A stretch of DNA of 7,497 nt, taken from positions 2,185 through 9,681 of the forward strand of contig DJFP01000033.1 of assembly GCA_002432565.1 (NCBI GenBank), in the 5' to 3' direction. The translations under genes and the position numbers were made by a program. This DNA is from Flavobacteriales bacterium UBA5869. GTDB taxonomy: Bacteria > Bacteroidota > Bacteroidia > Flavobacteriales_D > Crocinitomicaceae. Below the pieces are notes generated by a model, which did not search any database, was not told the DNA's origin, and saw nothing but the letters and a program-made list of their open reading frames with translations. Below, in pieces: positions 1-6,774 of the stretch. The number at the start of each line of letters is the position of its first letter. The stretch's first letter is position 1.

Positions 1-530
1 ACGATGATTCTGTGGCGCTGTGCCTGTGCTTTTTTCAACTGCTCTTCCAAATCAGCCATGTCTGAATGCTTGTAGCGGTAACGCTGTGCTTTACATAAAC
101 GGATTCCGTCGATGATAGAAGCGTGATTCAACTCATCTGAAATGATGGCGTCTTCTTCTCCGAATAAAGGTTCAAAAACCCCTCCGTTTGCGTCAAAAGC
201 AGCTGCATACAAAATGGTATCTTCCGTACCGTAGAACTTTGCGATTTTCGCCTCCAGTTCTTTATGGATATCCTGTGTTCCACAGATAAAGCGGACAGAT
301 GACATCCCGAATCCATGAGTATCCAAAGCATCTTTTGCAGCCTGGATAACGGAAGGATGAGAGGAAAGTCCAAGATAATTGTTTGCACACATGATGACTA
401 CTTCGTCACCCGAACTTACATGTACTTTTGCTCCCTGTGGAGAAGTAATGATGCGTTCTTTCTTAAATATTCCACCTTCCTTAATTGCATTCAATTCTTC
501 GGAAAGGTAATCTTTCATTTTTCCGTACAT
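1..530 (-). CDS. kbl: Glycine C-acetyltransferase (2-amino-3-ketobutyrate CoA ligase), N-terminal part, cut by window edge
   Basis: PLP-dependent enzyme that condenses glycine with acetyl-CoA to 2-amino-3-oxobutyrate, or works in reverse in threonine breakdown together with threonine dehydrogenase; cytosolic. About 176 codons are visible; the family is usually near 395-400 residues, so the catalytic lysine and C-terminal domain lie outside the window. Seen directly: a C-A-N-N-Y-L-G-L motif at residues 48-55, H-G-F-G-M-S-S-V-R-F-I-C-G-T-Q at 72-86, and D-E-L-N-H-A-S-I-I-D-G-I-R-L-C-K-A at 132-148. The H136 within the last motif matches the histidine that stacks on the PLP ring in this family. 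The SVRFICGTQDIHKELE stretch separates Kbl from related alpha-oxoamine synthases such as serine palmitoyltransferase or BioF. The start is the ATG at 530; a second in-frame ATG at 518 is possible. A -7-like element lies 20 nt upstream. The radical SAM gene precedes it on the same strand by 157 bp. Confidence 0.95.
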   Translation of the reverse strand, partial: MYGKMKDYLSEELNAIKEGGIFKKERIITSPQGAKVHVSSGDEVVIMCANNYLGLSSHPSVIQAAKDALDTHGFGMSSVRFICGTQDIHKELEAKIAKFYGTEDTILYAAAFDANGGVFEPLFGEEDAIISDELNHASIIDGIRLCKAQRYRYKHSDMADLEEQLKKAQAQRHRII

Positions 531-550
531 GGCTTTTGTTTATGTTTTCG

Positions 551-558
551 CAAATATA
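551..558 (-). promoter_or_regulatory. Candidate kbl promoter, Bacteroidota -7 box
   Basis: The minus strand reads TATATTTG, a full match to the Bacteroidota -7 consensus TAnnTTTG, ending 20 nt before the kbl ATG at 530. This would give a leader of roughly 15 nt. No good TTTG -33 box is seen 19-21 nt further upstream (the minus strand there reads TCTT/GTCT), so the call rests on the -7 element and its position alone. Confidence 0.5.
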
Positions 559-561
559 AGA

Positions 562-576
562 AAAAGCAAAGCTTTT
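562..576 (-). terminator. Weak candidate terminator hairpin after the radical SAM gene
   Basis: AAAAGC and GCTTTT pair perfectly around a 3-nt loop, and the minus strand continues into a T-rich run (TTTTTCTT). It would act on the radical SAM transcript, whose stop is at 688. The stem is only 6 bp and A/T-rich, and the hairpin sits just upstream of the kbl -7 box, so it may equally be chance sequence in an AT-rich promoter spacer. Confidence 0.3.
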
Positions 577-687
577 GAAGACTGATTTGCAACAGTGCGA
601 CAGCAAAGAGGGAATAAGTGATTTAATAGATCGGAGAACGTCTTACTGCTGGAAATGATCAATGGCATAATTATCAATTATCATTGT

Positions 688-1710
688 TTAATCAATCCAT
701 ACCTTAGCTCCTTCCGAGCAGTTTGTGCAAATCTCAATAGAGTTGCGGTCCTGCAGCACCGAGTTCCGAAACGAACGGTAAGCCTGACTTTTCCAAATGC
801 TTTCAAAAGATTGTTCCTGCAGGCTTCCAAGGGTGTGATGGGCATCTTTATCGAAACAACATGGAACCACTCGTCCGTCCCAGGTCAAAACGCTCGATGA
901 CCACATGCGCCAGCAGCTGTTTCCGCCTTTGTACTTAAAACGGTAAGTTCCGTCTTTCTGCTTCACATATCGCGAATAAGCTTCGTTATCTGGGATCAAT
1001 TCGTTTCCGTGTTCGTAATCGTAAACCTGGGCGGTTTTAAAACGTACTTCATCAATTCCGATCGCTGTTGCTAATTCCTGTACTTCCGTAATTTGGTGTT
1101 CATTGGCTTTTACGACCAGGAATTGAAAGATCAGATGGGGCGTGGAACTTTGTGCTTCTTTTTTGGCTTTAACCAGGGCTTTGGAACCGGCGATAACTTT
1201 ATCCAGTTTCCCGTGTATACGGTAAGATTCGTAAGTTTCCTGAGTCAATCCGTCAATGGAAATGATTAAACGGTCGAGGCCCGAGGCTACAATTTCTTTT
1301 GCTTTTTTCTCATCAATGAAATGTGCATTGGTGGAAGTTGCCGTATAGATCTTTTTGCGCTTTGCTTCTTTGATCAACTCTAAAAATTGCGGATGCAGGA
1401 AAGGTTCTCCCTGGAAATAGTAATTAATGTAGAAAACAGAACCGGAAACCTGGGAAAGCCAGTTTTGATGCTGGTAAAGATCTATTTTCCCCGTTGGCCG
1501 GCTGAATGCTTTCAAACCGCTTGGACAAGCCGGACACCCCAGGTTGCACGCAGTTGTTGGTTCAATACTTAATGCAAAAGGCTTTCCCCAATTTTTTTGG
1601 ATTTTGAACAAACGGGCCATTCCATAGGATAAACGAAGCATGGCAATGTTCCAAACTCGCTGAATGTTAATGTGTTTGATAATATTTCGCTGGTCTCTAA
1701 AAGTGCTCAT
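688..1710 (-). CDS. Radical SAM protein with C-terminal SPASM domain, substrate unknown
   Basis: 340 residues. The radical SAM motif C-N-L-G-C-P-A-C places the cluster-binding cysteines at 55, 59 and 62 (Cx3Cx2C), after a strand reading LSIEPTTAC. A Y-Y-F-Q-G-E-P-F segment and the later ISIDGLTQETYE strand are typical of the SAM barrel. The C-terminal third has a short SPASM domain: C266, the TWDGRVVPCC segment (C284, C285), GSL then IW, and a final CxxC at 328/331. That is five cysteines, fewer than the seven of anaerobic sulfatase-maturating enzymes, so probably one auxiliary Fe-S cluster (inference). About 45 residues precede the barrel, with aromatic and basic residues. The EPTTACNLGCPACPSGL signature is common in Bacteroidota proteins of unassigned function; no peptide precursor, sulfatase or glycosyltransferase is adjacent to suggest a substrate. 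The ATG at 1710 is the first in frame after the intergenic region, with AGAAGG directly abutting it. The family call is firm and the substrate is unknown. Confidence 0.92.
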   Translation of the reverse strand: MSTFRDQRNIIKHINIQRVWNIAMLRLSYGMARLFKIQKNWGKPFALSIEPTTACNLGCPACPSGLKAFSRPTGKIDLYQHQNWLSQVSGSVFYINYYFQGEPFLHPQFLELIKEAKRKKIYTATSTNAHFIDEKKAKEIVASGLDRLIISIDGLTQETYESYRIHGKLDKVIAGSKALVKAKKEAQSSTPHLIFQFLVVKANEHQITEVQELATAIGIDEVRFKTAQVYDYEHGNELIPDNEAYSRYVKQKDGTYRFKYKGGNSCWRMWSSSVLTWDGRVVPCCFDKDAHHTLGSLQEQSFESIWKSQAYRSFRNSVLQDRNSIEICTNCSEGAKVWID

Positions 1711-1755
1711 CCTTCTTTACGAAATTACGGAAGTCCGGTGAAACTTCTTGTTTTT

Positions 1756-1789
1756 TTTGAATGACTGTAACTTTTTTTGACTTAGTTTG
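1756..1789 (+). promoter_or_regulatory. Candidate promoter of the DUF5686-type gene
   Basis: A TTTG at 1756-1759 resembles the Bacteroidota -33 box, and TTAGTTTG at 1782-1789 matches the -7 consensus TAnnTTTG at all but the second position. The spacing is 22 nt, near the usual range. Transcription would begin near 1795 and give a leader of about 20 nt to the ATG at 1815. This placement argues against the upstream in-frame ATG at 1761, which would lie inside the promoter. Confidence 0.45.
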
Positions 1790-1814
1790 TCTTACTGATA
1801 AGACAATTACGATC

Positions 1815-4214
1815 ATGAAATATATTTTACTTAGCTTATTTACTCTCATTTTATCGCATTCATTTTTCGCACAGCAAATCCAGATCCGGGAAGAGGTTTC
1901 GCATACGGCAATTCCGTTTGTTAAAGTTTACCCGGAAGTTGGAAAGCCTTTTCTGGCCGATTTGGACGGAAGATTTACGAACCCGGCAGGAAATACACGG
2001 GTAACCTTGAAAATGACCAGTTTTCGCGATACGACGATTACCATTACCGGGGATATGATTGTATACATGACCGAACAGGCCAGTGAAATCGAGGAAGTAA
2101 CCATTTTACCTGGAGTAAATCCGGCAGAACGCATCATGGAACTGGCAATCGAAAACCGGAAGAAGAACCATCCCAAATCCGATCTTGCTTTTAAATATGA
2201 TAGTTACAGCAAGTTTGTGGTTACGATCAACCAGGACGCTTTAGCGCAAATTTCCGATACAACCGCGGATACGAATTTATTGGATCTTCGGAAATTCTTT
2301 GACCAGCAGCACATTTTCTTATTGGAAAGTACTTCTACCAAATACTTTAAGCCGCCGTTTAAAGAAAAGGAGGTTATCAGTGCGTACCGTGTTTCCGGTT
2401 TTACGGACCCAATGTTCTCTACCTTTGCAAATGAATTGCAGTCATTTAATTTTTACGACAACCAATTCGATATCCTTGGGCGTTCATACCTGAATCCGCT
2501 TGCTTTGGGATCCATTCGCCGGTATTTGTTTATCCTGGAAGATACCACTATCACTGCTCCGGGCGATACTACGTATACCATCCGTTTTCAACCCAGAAGG
2601 GATAAGAATTTCGAAGGGATGAAAGGAAGGCTTTATATCAATACAAGGGGATTTGCGGTTGAGAAAGTGGATGCCGAACCTGCAGAAGATAAAGGAGGAA
2701 TTAATCCGCGAATTATACAAGAGTATACACTGCTGGATGGGAAGAAATGGTTCCCCTATAAATTGTCTACCGAGATAAAAGTTCCGGCTTTAACCATTAA
2801 CCCCAAACTGAAGGATGGCTATCTCGTCGGAAAAGGGAATACCTATATCGATAAAGTGGTGCTTGATGCCGATCTGAAAGATCAGCGCTTCAATGCGGTT
2901 TTCGTGGAAACAGCCCGCGATGCGAATAAGAAGGACAGCACGCATTGGGATGAAAAGCGGAAATACGATCTGGACAATAAGGATTTGAGAACCTACGAGG
3001 TGATTGACAGCGTTTCGCAGGAAGAAAACCTGGAAGGAAAACTGAAAACACTTCAATCACTGATGCAGGGTAAAATTCCATTGGGATATTTCCAGGCAGA
3101 TATCTTGAGATTGGTAAACTTCAGGGATTATGAAGGTTTCCGTTTGGGAATCGGACTTGAAACCAGTGATAAGCTATCGGACCGTTTTCGTGTTGGAGGC
3201 TATTTTGCTTATGGATTCAAAGATAAAATGTGGAAATACGGAGGTTATGGAAAAGTGACCCTCGTTCCGAAGTATTTCCTCGATTTTGAGGCGCGTTACC
3301 AACAGGATATCATTGAGAGAGGTGGTGTGGGTATGAGCTCTGAACCGGTTGTTACCAGGCTGAATTCATTCTACCGCGACGTTTACATCCGCCAGATGGA
3401 TAAACAACGAATCGGGGAGATCGCATTCACGGGTTATGTTTTCCCGCGTATGAAGTTCCGTCTTTCCGGGTCTTATCAGCGTATTGAATTTACCGAAGGT
3501 TACCAGTACCAATGGACGAAACCTGAAATGGGTACGATAGACCATTACGATATAGCGGAAAGTTCCCTGGAATTGACCTGGGCAATCCGTGATAAAGTTG
3601 TTTCATTGGGAACGAAGCGGGTTTCTCTCGGCTCAAAATGGCCGATATTGACCGCGAAAGTGACGAAAAGCCTTCCGGGTGTTACAGCTGCTAAAATCGA
3701 TTATACTCGTGTTACAGCAGGCATTCAGCAAATTGTGCCGGTGCGCGCAGTCGGTAAATTCACCTATGTTTTAATGGGAACAGTGGTAGATGGGGATTCA
3801 CCTTTGCTGTTACAACAAGTTGGACAGGGTACCGGGGGAATGTGGAAAATATCTGCTGCAAATACCTTCGAAACCATGATGGCATCCACGTATTATTCTC
3901 CGCAAATGGCCGCTTTATTCACGCGTTTTGATTTCAAAGCAATCAAAACAGGTAAGAAATGGACCGCTCCGCAATTTGCCGTTCACCACGCAATCGGTTA
4001 TGGAAGCAAGGACGATCAGAGTCGTCATTCGATTAGCTACAATTCGTTGGATAAGGGGTACGCTGAAACAGGGTTGCTTGCGAATAATGTACTTATTATG
4101 AGTCGTATCGGATTCGGGATTGGTGTGTTTTACCATTATGCAGGTGGAGTAATCTCACCGAAAGTGGAGGACAATATTATGGCTAAATTCAGTTTGAATA
4201 TTCTCCTGTTCTAA
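1815..4214 (+). CDS. DUF5686-family protein with N-terminal CarboxypepD_reg-like domain, predicted outer-membrane barrel
   Basis: 799 residues from the ATG at 1815. Translation from this ATG begins MKYILLSLFTLILSHSFFAQ, a clear Sec signal peptide (1-20); the upstream ATG at 1761 would bury it behind 18 unlikely residues. Residues about 21-97 resemble a carboxypeptidase regulatory-like beta sandwich (IPFVKV, then DLDGRF, ending in a strand before EIEEVTILPG). Next come the family marks NPAERIMELAIENRKKNHP (102-120) and FKYDSYSKF (126-134), as in DUF5686 proteins. From roughly residue 425 to the end the chain alternates polar and hydrophobic residues with many Gly and aromatic positions (FRLGIGLET, RVGGYFAYGF, FRLSGSYQRIEF). 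It ends in phenylalanine (SLNILLF), as expected for an outer-membrane beta barrel. Its molecular role is not established; a surface or envelope role is inferred. It stands alone on its strand, with its own promoter, and overlaps the convergent permease gene by 4 nt. Confidence 0.88.
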   Translation: MKYILLSLFTLILSHSFFAQQIQIREEVSHTAIPFVKVYPEVGKPFLADLDGRFTNPAGNTRVTLKMTSFRDTTITITGDMIVYMTEQASEIEEVTILPGVNPAERIMELAIENRKKNHPKSDLAFKYDSYSKFVVTINQDALAQISDTTADTNLLDLRKFFDQQHIFLLESTSTKYFKPPFKEKEVISAYRVSGFTDPMFSTFANELQSFNFYDNQFDILGRSYLNPLALGSIRRYLFILEDTTITAPGDTTYTIRFQPRRDKNFEGMKGRLYINTRGFAVEKVDAEPAEDKGGINPRIIQEYTLLDGKKWFPYKLSTEIKVPALTINPKLKDGYLVGKGNTYIDKVVLDADLKDQRFNAVFVETARDANKKDSTHWDEKRKYDLDNKDLRTYEVIDSVSQEENLEGKLKTLQSLMQGKIPLGYFQADILRLVNFRDYEGFRLGIGLETSDKLSDRFRVGGYFAYGFKDKMWKYGGYGKVTLVPKYFLDFEARYQQDIIERGGVGMSSEPVVTRLNSFYRDVYIRQMDKQRIGEIAFTGYVFPRMKFRLSGSYQRIEFTEGYQYQWTKPEMGTIDHYDIAESSLELTWAIRDKVVSLGTKRVSLGSKWPILTAKVTKSLPGVTAAKIDYTRVTAGIQQIVPVRAVGKFTYVLMGTVVDGDSPLLLQQVGQGTGGMWKISAANTFETMMASTYYSPQMAALFTRFDFKAIKTGKKWTAPQFAVHHAIGYGSKDDQSRHSISYNSLDKGYAETGLLANNVLIMSRIGFGIGVFYHYAGGVISPKVEDNIMAKFSLNILLF

Positions 4215-5008
4215 CGGATAGACAGAGTTTCCATTACAAGGATCGTGATACCGACTAAAAGTACAAATATACCGAAGCCTTTTTTGAGCCTGGCTGACTG
4301 GATGCGGTGATTCAATTTCAAACCGATAATCAAACCTGCGGTAGCGATCAGTGTAAAACCAAGGAGGATTACCCAATTTAACTTTAGATTGGGTGTGAAA
4401 AGCTCTGCAGTGAATCCGCTTAGGGAATTGATGGCAATAATGGCAATGGAAGTAGCTATTGCATTTTTGATGGGAACCTTCATGAAAATTGAAAGAGAAG
4501 GAATAATCATGAATCCGCCGCCTGCTCCGACCAATCCGCTGATGAAACCAATGATAGCTCCGAAGATTACTAAAATAGCCGGCCTGTTCTTTTTCGTTCC
4601 GGGATGTTCTTTCTGACCTCTGATCATCGGAATGGATGCGAGTACCATCAGGATAGCGAAAAGCAGCATGATGAATGTATTCTTTTCAAAACTAAGACTT
4701 CCCAGTTGAAGTTTTTCGGGAATAGTGGGAACGATCAATAGCCGCGTAATTGAAATACTGATTACGGCCGGAATACCGAATAATAACGTATTTAAAAGAT
4801 TGATCAGCTTGGATTTGAAATGCTGGATTGCTCCGAACAGGGAAGTTACCCCGACGATGAATAACGAATATACGGTTGCGTTTTGTGGTTCCATCCGGAA
4901 AAAAACAACCAAAATGGGCACTGCTAAAATAGAACCGCCTCCGCCCAGCGTTCCGATTACGAGCCCGACAAAAAGTGCTAAAAAATATCCGATTATTTCT
5001 AAAGTCAA
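4211..5008 (-). CDS. TauE/SafE-family membrane permease (sulfite exporter family), TTG start
   Basis: 265-residue integral membrane protein with about eight hydrophobic segments. Two halves repeat the same pattern: G-T-L-G-G-G-G-S-I-L-A-V-P at 19-31 followed by NATVYSLFIVG, and G-L-V-G-A-G-G-G-F-M-I-I-P at 158-170 followed by NAIATSIAIIA. This duplicated Gly-rich motif is the hallmark of TauE/SafE (DUF81) permeases, which export sulfite, sulfoacetate or other small organic anions from the cytoplasm. The substrate here cannot be read from sequence. The start must be non-ATG: murI's TAA at 5021-5023 is in the same frame, 12 nt before the TTG at 5008. The first in-frame ATG is codon 39, which would remove the first helix and the first Gly-rich motif. 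It is probably co-transcribed with murI. Its TAG overlaps the convergent DUF5686-type gene by 4 nt. Confidence 0.9.
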   Translation of the reverse strand: MTLEIIGYFLALFVGLVIGTLGGGGSILAVPILVVFFRMEPQNATVYSLFIVGVTSLFGAIQHFKSKLINLLNTLLFGIPAVISISITRLLIVPTIPEKLQLGSLSFEKNTFIMLLFAILMVLASIPMIRGQKEHPGTKKNRPAILVIFGAIIGFISGLVGAGGGFMIIPSLSIFMKVPIKNAIATSIAIIAINSLSGFTAELFTPNLKLNWVILLGFTLIATAGLIIGLKLNHRIQSARLKKGFGIFVLLVGITILVMETLSIR

Positions 5009-5020
5009 GGAATTCCGGGT

Positions 5021-5848
5021 TTAATGTAAGGTTAAATGTTCTGCTTCTATTTGGTCATTCATCAAAAGCGAAGCCTTTTCACTAAAAGCTTTTGCATTTT
5101 CGGTTGTGAGATACCTTACAGTTCCCCCCTTCGAGCATTGAACTTCCATTTCAGGGTGTCGTTCCAAGTAATCAGCTAAGCTTTCCGCTACAATTTTCCC
5201 CTGGGCCAGCACTTCGATGTGGGTAGGAAGCAATCGCTGTAATTGTTCCTGCAAAATAGGGTAGTGCGTACAGGCTAAGAGGATCGTATCGATTTTCGGA
5301 TCTTTTTCCATCAGCGCTACCAGGTCGCTTTGAATGAAATAAACGCCTCCGGGAGTATCGAATTGATTGTTTTCGATCAAAGGGACCCACATGGGGCAGG
5401 AATGCTGATTTACAACCAAATCCGGTGCAAACTTTGCCAATTCGATCTGGTAACTATTCGAGCGAATGGTTCCGTCGGTTCCCAATACTCCGACATGTTT
5501 GGTTTTCGTGTGCTTGTCGAGTTCTTCCGTACTTGGACGAATGACACCCAATACGCGCCTGTCGGGGTACAATTCCGGAAGTTTGATCCGCTGGATGCTT
5601 CTTAGAGCTTTTGCCGAAGCGGTATTACATGCCAGGATTACCAATGAACAATCCCGGTCGAATAAGGCCTGAACCGCTTGCCAGGTGTATTGATAGATCA
5701 CATCAAAGCTTCTGGACCCGTATGGAGCTCTGGCATTGTCTCCCAGGTAAAGAAAATCGTATTCGGGTAGTTTTTCTCTGATTTCTTTTAGAACGGTTAA
5801 ACCTCCGTATCCGGAATCAAAAACACCAATTGGACCTTTCACTGACAT
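5021..5848 (-). CDS. murI: Glutamate racemase
   Basis: 275 residues from the ATG at 5848. It converts L- to D-glutamate, which MurD adds to UDP-MurNAc-L-Ala in peptidoglycan synthesis; cytosolic and normally essential. Motifs, numbered from that ATG: the glycine loop V-F-D-S-G-Y-G-G at 9-16 (D11, S12), D-N-A-R-A-P-Y-G at 37-44, A-C-N-T-A-S with catalytic Cys74, L-G-T-D-G-T at 122-127, and A-C-T-H-Y-P with the second catalytic Cys193. Both cysteines of the two-base mechanism are present, so it should be active. Length fits the family. A GTG at 5863 would add MYFWT but lies within the predicted promoter, so the ATG is preferred. The dioxygenase gene ends 27 nt upstream and the permease begins 12 nt downstream. 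In Bacteroidota, murI commonly follows bamA and two ompH genes, which fits the right-hand neighbours here. Confidence 0.96.
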   Translation of the reverse strand: MSVKGPIGVFDSGYGGLTVLKEIREKLPEYDFLYLGDNARAPYGSRSFDVIYQYTWQAVQALFDRDCSLVILACNTASAKALRSIQRIKLPELYPDRRVLGVIRPSTEELDKHTKTKHVGVLGTDGTIRSNSYQIELAKFAPDLVVNQHSCPMWVPLIENNQFDTPGGVYFIQSDLVALMEKDPKIDTILLACTHYPILQEQLQRLLPTHIEVLAQGKIVAESLADYLERHPEMEVQCSKGGTVRYLTTENAKAFSEKASLLMNDQIEAEHLTLH

Positions 5849-5852
5849 GGTC

Positions 5853-5884
5853 CAAAAGTACACAACGTTTCTGTTTTACCCAAA
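5853..5884 (-). promoter_or_regulatory. Strong candidate murI promoter (-33 TTTG, 20-nt spacer, -7 TACTTTTG)
   Basis: On the minus strand TTTG (5884-5881) is followed by exactly 20 nt and then TACTTTTG (5860-5853), a full match to both Bacteroidota promoter boxes at the preferred spacing. The -33 box is inside the last codons of the dioxygenase gene (the Phe-Gly codons before TAA). Only 4 nt separate the -7 box from the murI ATG, so transcription should start at or within a few bases of the ATG. Confidence 0.65.
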
Positions 5885-6754
5885 TCGAACGGAAGTCATA
5901 TTCAGCGACCCGCCGACCAATTCGTTATTGAATATTGAAATCTCATCCCTGGTATCAGACAGTCCTAGACTATAGATCATCGGGAAATAATGGTCCGGAG
6001 TCGGAATGGCCAGTTGGGCAAATTGTCCGAGTTTTTGGTAATCGATCAGTGCCTGGTGGTTCCGGTCCAGTACCAGTTTGTTGAAGGTTTCATTTGCTTC
6101 AATTGCCCAGTCGTAACCGTAGTTTGCAGTATTTAACTTGTCCCAGGCAACCATGCGCAGGTTGTGTACCATATTCCCGCTTCCGATGATCAAGACTCCT
6201 TTCTTACGAAGTTCTTTTAATTCCTGGGCAAGAGCGTAATGATATGCAGCCGGTTTATTGTAGTCAATGGAAAGCTGAAGCACCGGAATATCTGCATTCG
6301 GGTACATGTGGCGGACAACCGTCCAGGTCCCGTGATCCAGTCCCCATTCGTGATCCAGGTGAACCGTTGTACTTTTAACCATTTCTTTGGTCTGCTGTGC
6401 CCATTCCGGACTTCCCGGAGCCGGATATTGAACAGCAAACAGTTCATCCGGGAAACCGCCGAAATCGTGAATGGTCTGCGGATGCTTCATGGCTGTAATG
6501 TAAGTTCCATTCGTTAACCAGTGTGCAGAGATTACCAACACCATTTTCGGGTTGGGTAACTGTTCGACTTCTTTCTTCCATTGTTCGGAGAAATGATTGT
6601 TTTCTATTCCGTTCATTGGAGAACCATGACCGATAAACAGTACCGGATACGTGTAATCCTCCTCATTCAATAATTTTCCCAGTGAAGCAACAGAAGTTAA
6701 CCCGCCGAGTGCAGCAAATCCCAACATACCTTTTACAAATGATTGGCGTTTCAT
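5876..6754 (-). CDS. ygiD: Class III extradiol dioxygenase, 4,5-DOPA dioxygenase (YgiD/DODA) type, with N-terminal export-signal-like extension
   Basis: 292 residues of the LigB-like superfamily. Family members open the ring of DOPA-like catechols at the 4,5 bond using a metal held by histidines. Seen: GHGSPMN (H43), SAHW (H78), GLDHGTW (138-144), GNMVHNLR (H197) and PTPDHYFP (H255). These correspond to positions 22, 57, 177 and 234 of E. coli YgiD with an offset of about 21, so the active site looks intact. The extra N-terminus (1-29, MKRQSFVKG then a hydrophobic Ala/Gly/Leu stretch) looks like a Tat-type signal but has Lys-Arg, not Arg-Arg, and no clear cleavage site. E. coli YgiD lacks it. 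The protein may therefore act in the periplasm or be membrane-tethered (inference). The natural substrate is unknown. The start ATG at 6754 lies 4 nt after a perfect -7 box; Met10 (6727) is an alternative start. murI follows after 27 nt. Confidence 0.92.
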   Translation of the reverse strand: MKRQSFVKGMLGFAALGGLTSVASLGKLLNEEDYTYPVLFIGHGSPMNGIENNHFSEQWKKEVEQLPNPKMVLVISAHWLTNGTYITAMKHPQTIHDFGGFPDELFAVQYPAPGSPEWAQQTKEMVKSTTVHLDHEWGLDHGTWTVVRHMYPNADIPVLQLSIDYNKPAAYHYALAQELKELRKKGVLIIGSGNMVHNLRMVAWDKLNTANYGYDWAIEANETFNKLVLDRNHQALIDYQKLGQFAQLAIPTPDHYFPMIYSLGLSDTRDEISIFNNELVGGSLNMTSVRFG

Positions 6755-6758
6755 ACCG

Positions 6759-6766
6759 CAAATATA
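6759..6766 (-). promoter_or_regulatory. Candidate dioxygenase promoter, -7 box TATATTTG
   Basis: The minus strand carries TATATTTG, a full TAnnTTTG match, separated from the ATG at 6754 by only CGGT. At the -33 position the minus strand reads TTAC, a poor match to TTTG, and this lies within the palindrome at 6775-6794. A weak -33 box overlapped by a symmetric site would fit regulated transcription (inference). Confidence 0.6.
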
Positions 6767-6774
6767 CGATGTTA

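Noticed and set aside
654..685. AATGATCAAT...ATTATCATT imperfect inverted repeat at the end of the radical SAM gene
   Set aside because: The stem is A/T-rich with a bulge and a long loop and has no T-run, and it runs up to the stop codon region; not convincing as a terminator.
655..900. 81-codon plus-strand open frame antisense to the radical SAM C-terminus
   Set aside because: It is antisense to a clear conserved gene, has no recognisable domain and lacks a promoter; it is a shadow frame.
1720..1727. TAATTTCG on the minus strand as a -7 box for the radical SAM gene
   Set aside because: It has one mismatch to TAnnTTTG and no TTTG at the expected -33 distance, so it is too weak to list as a promoter.
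1728..1737. CGGA-AG-TCCG inverted repeat in the divergent intergenic region
   Set aside because: The arms are only 4 bp; this is expected by chance.
1761..1814. Upstream ATG adding 18 residues to the DUF5686-type protein
   Set aside because: It would hide the signal peptide and lies within the predicted promoter; the ATG at 1815 gives a canonical signal sequence.
4725..5024. 99-codon plus-strand open frame antisense to the permease gene
   Set aside because: Its hydrophilic Pro/Ile/Thr composition mirrors the permease codons and no initiation signal is visible; it is a shadow frame.
5849..5863. GTG start adding five residues to MurI
   Set aside because: The codons coincide with the predicted -7 box, and the ATG at 5848 leads directly into the conserved N-terminus.
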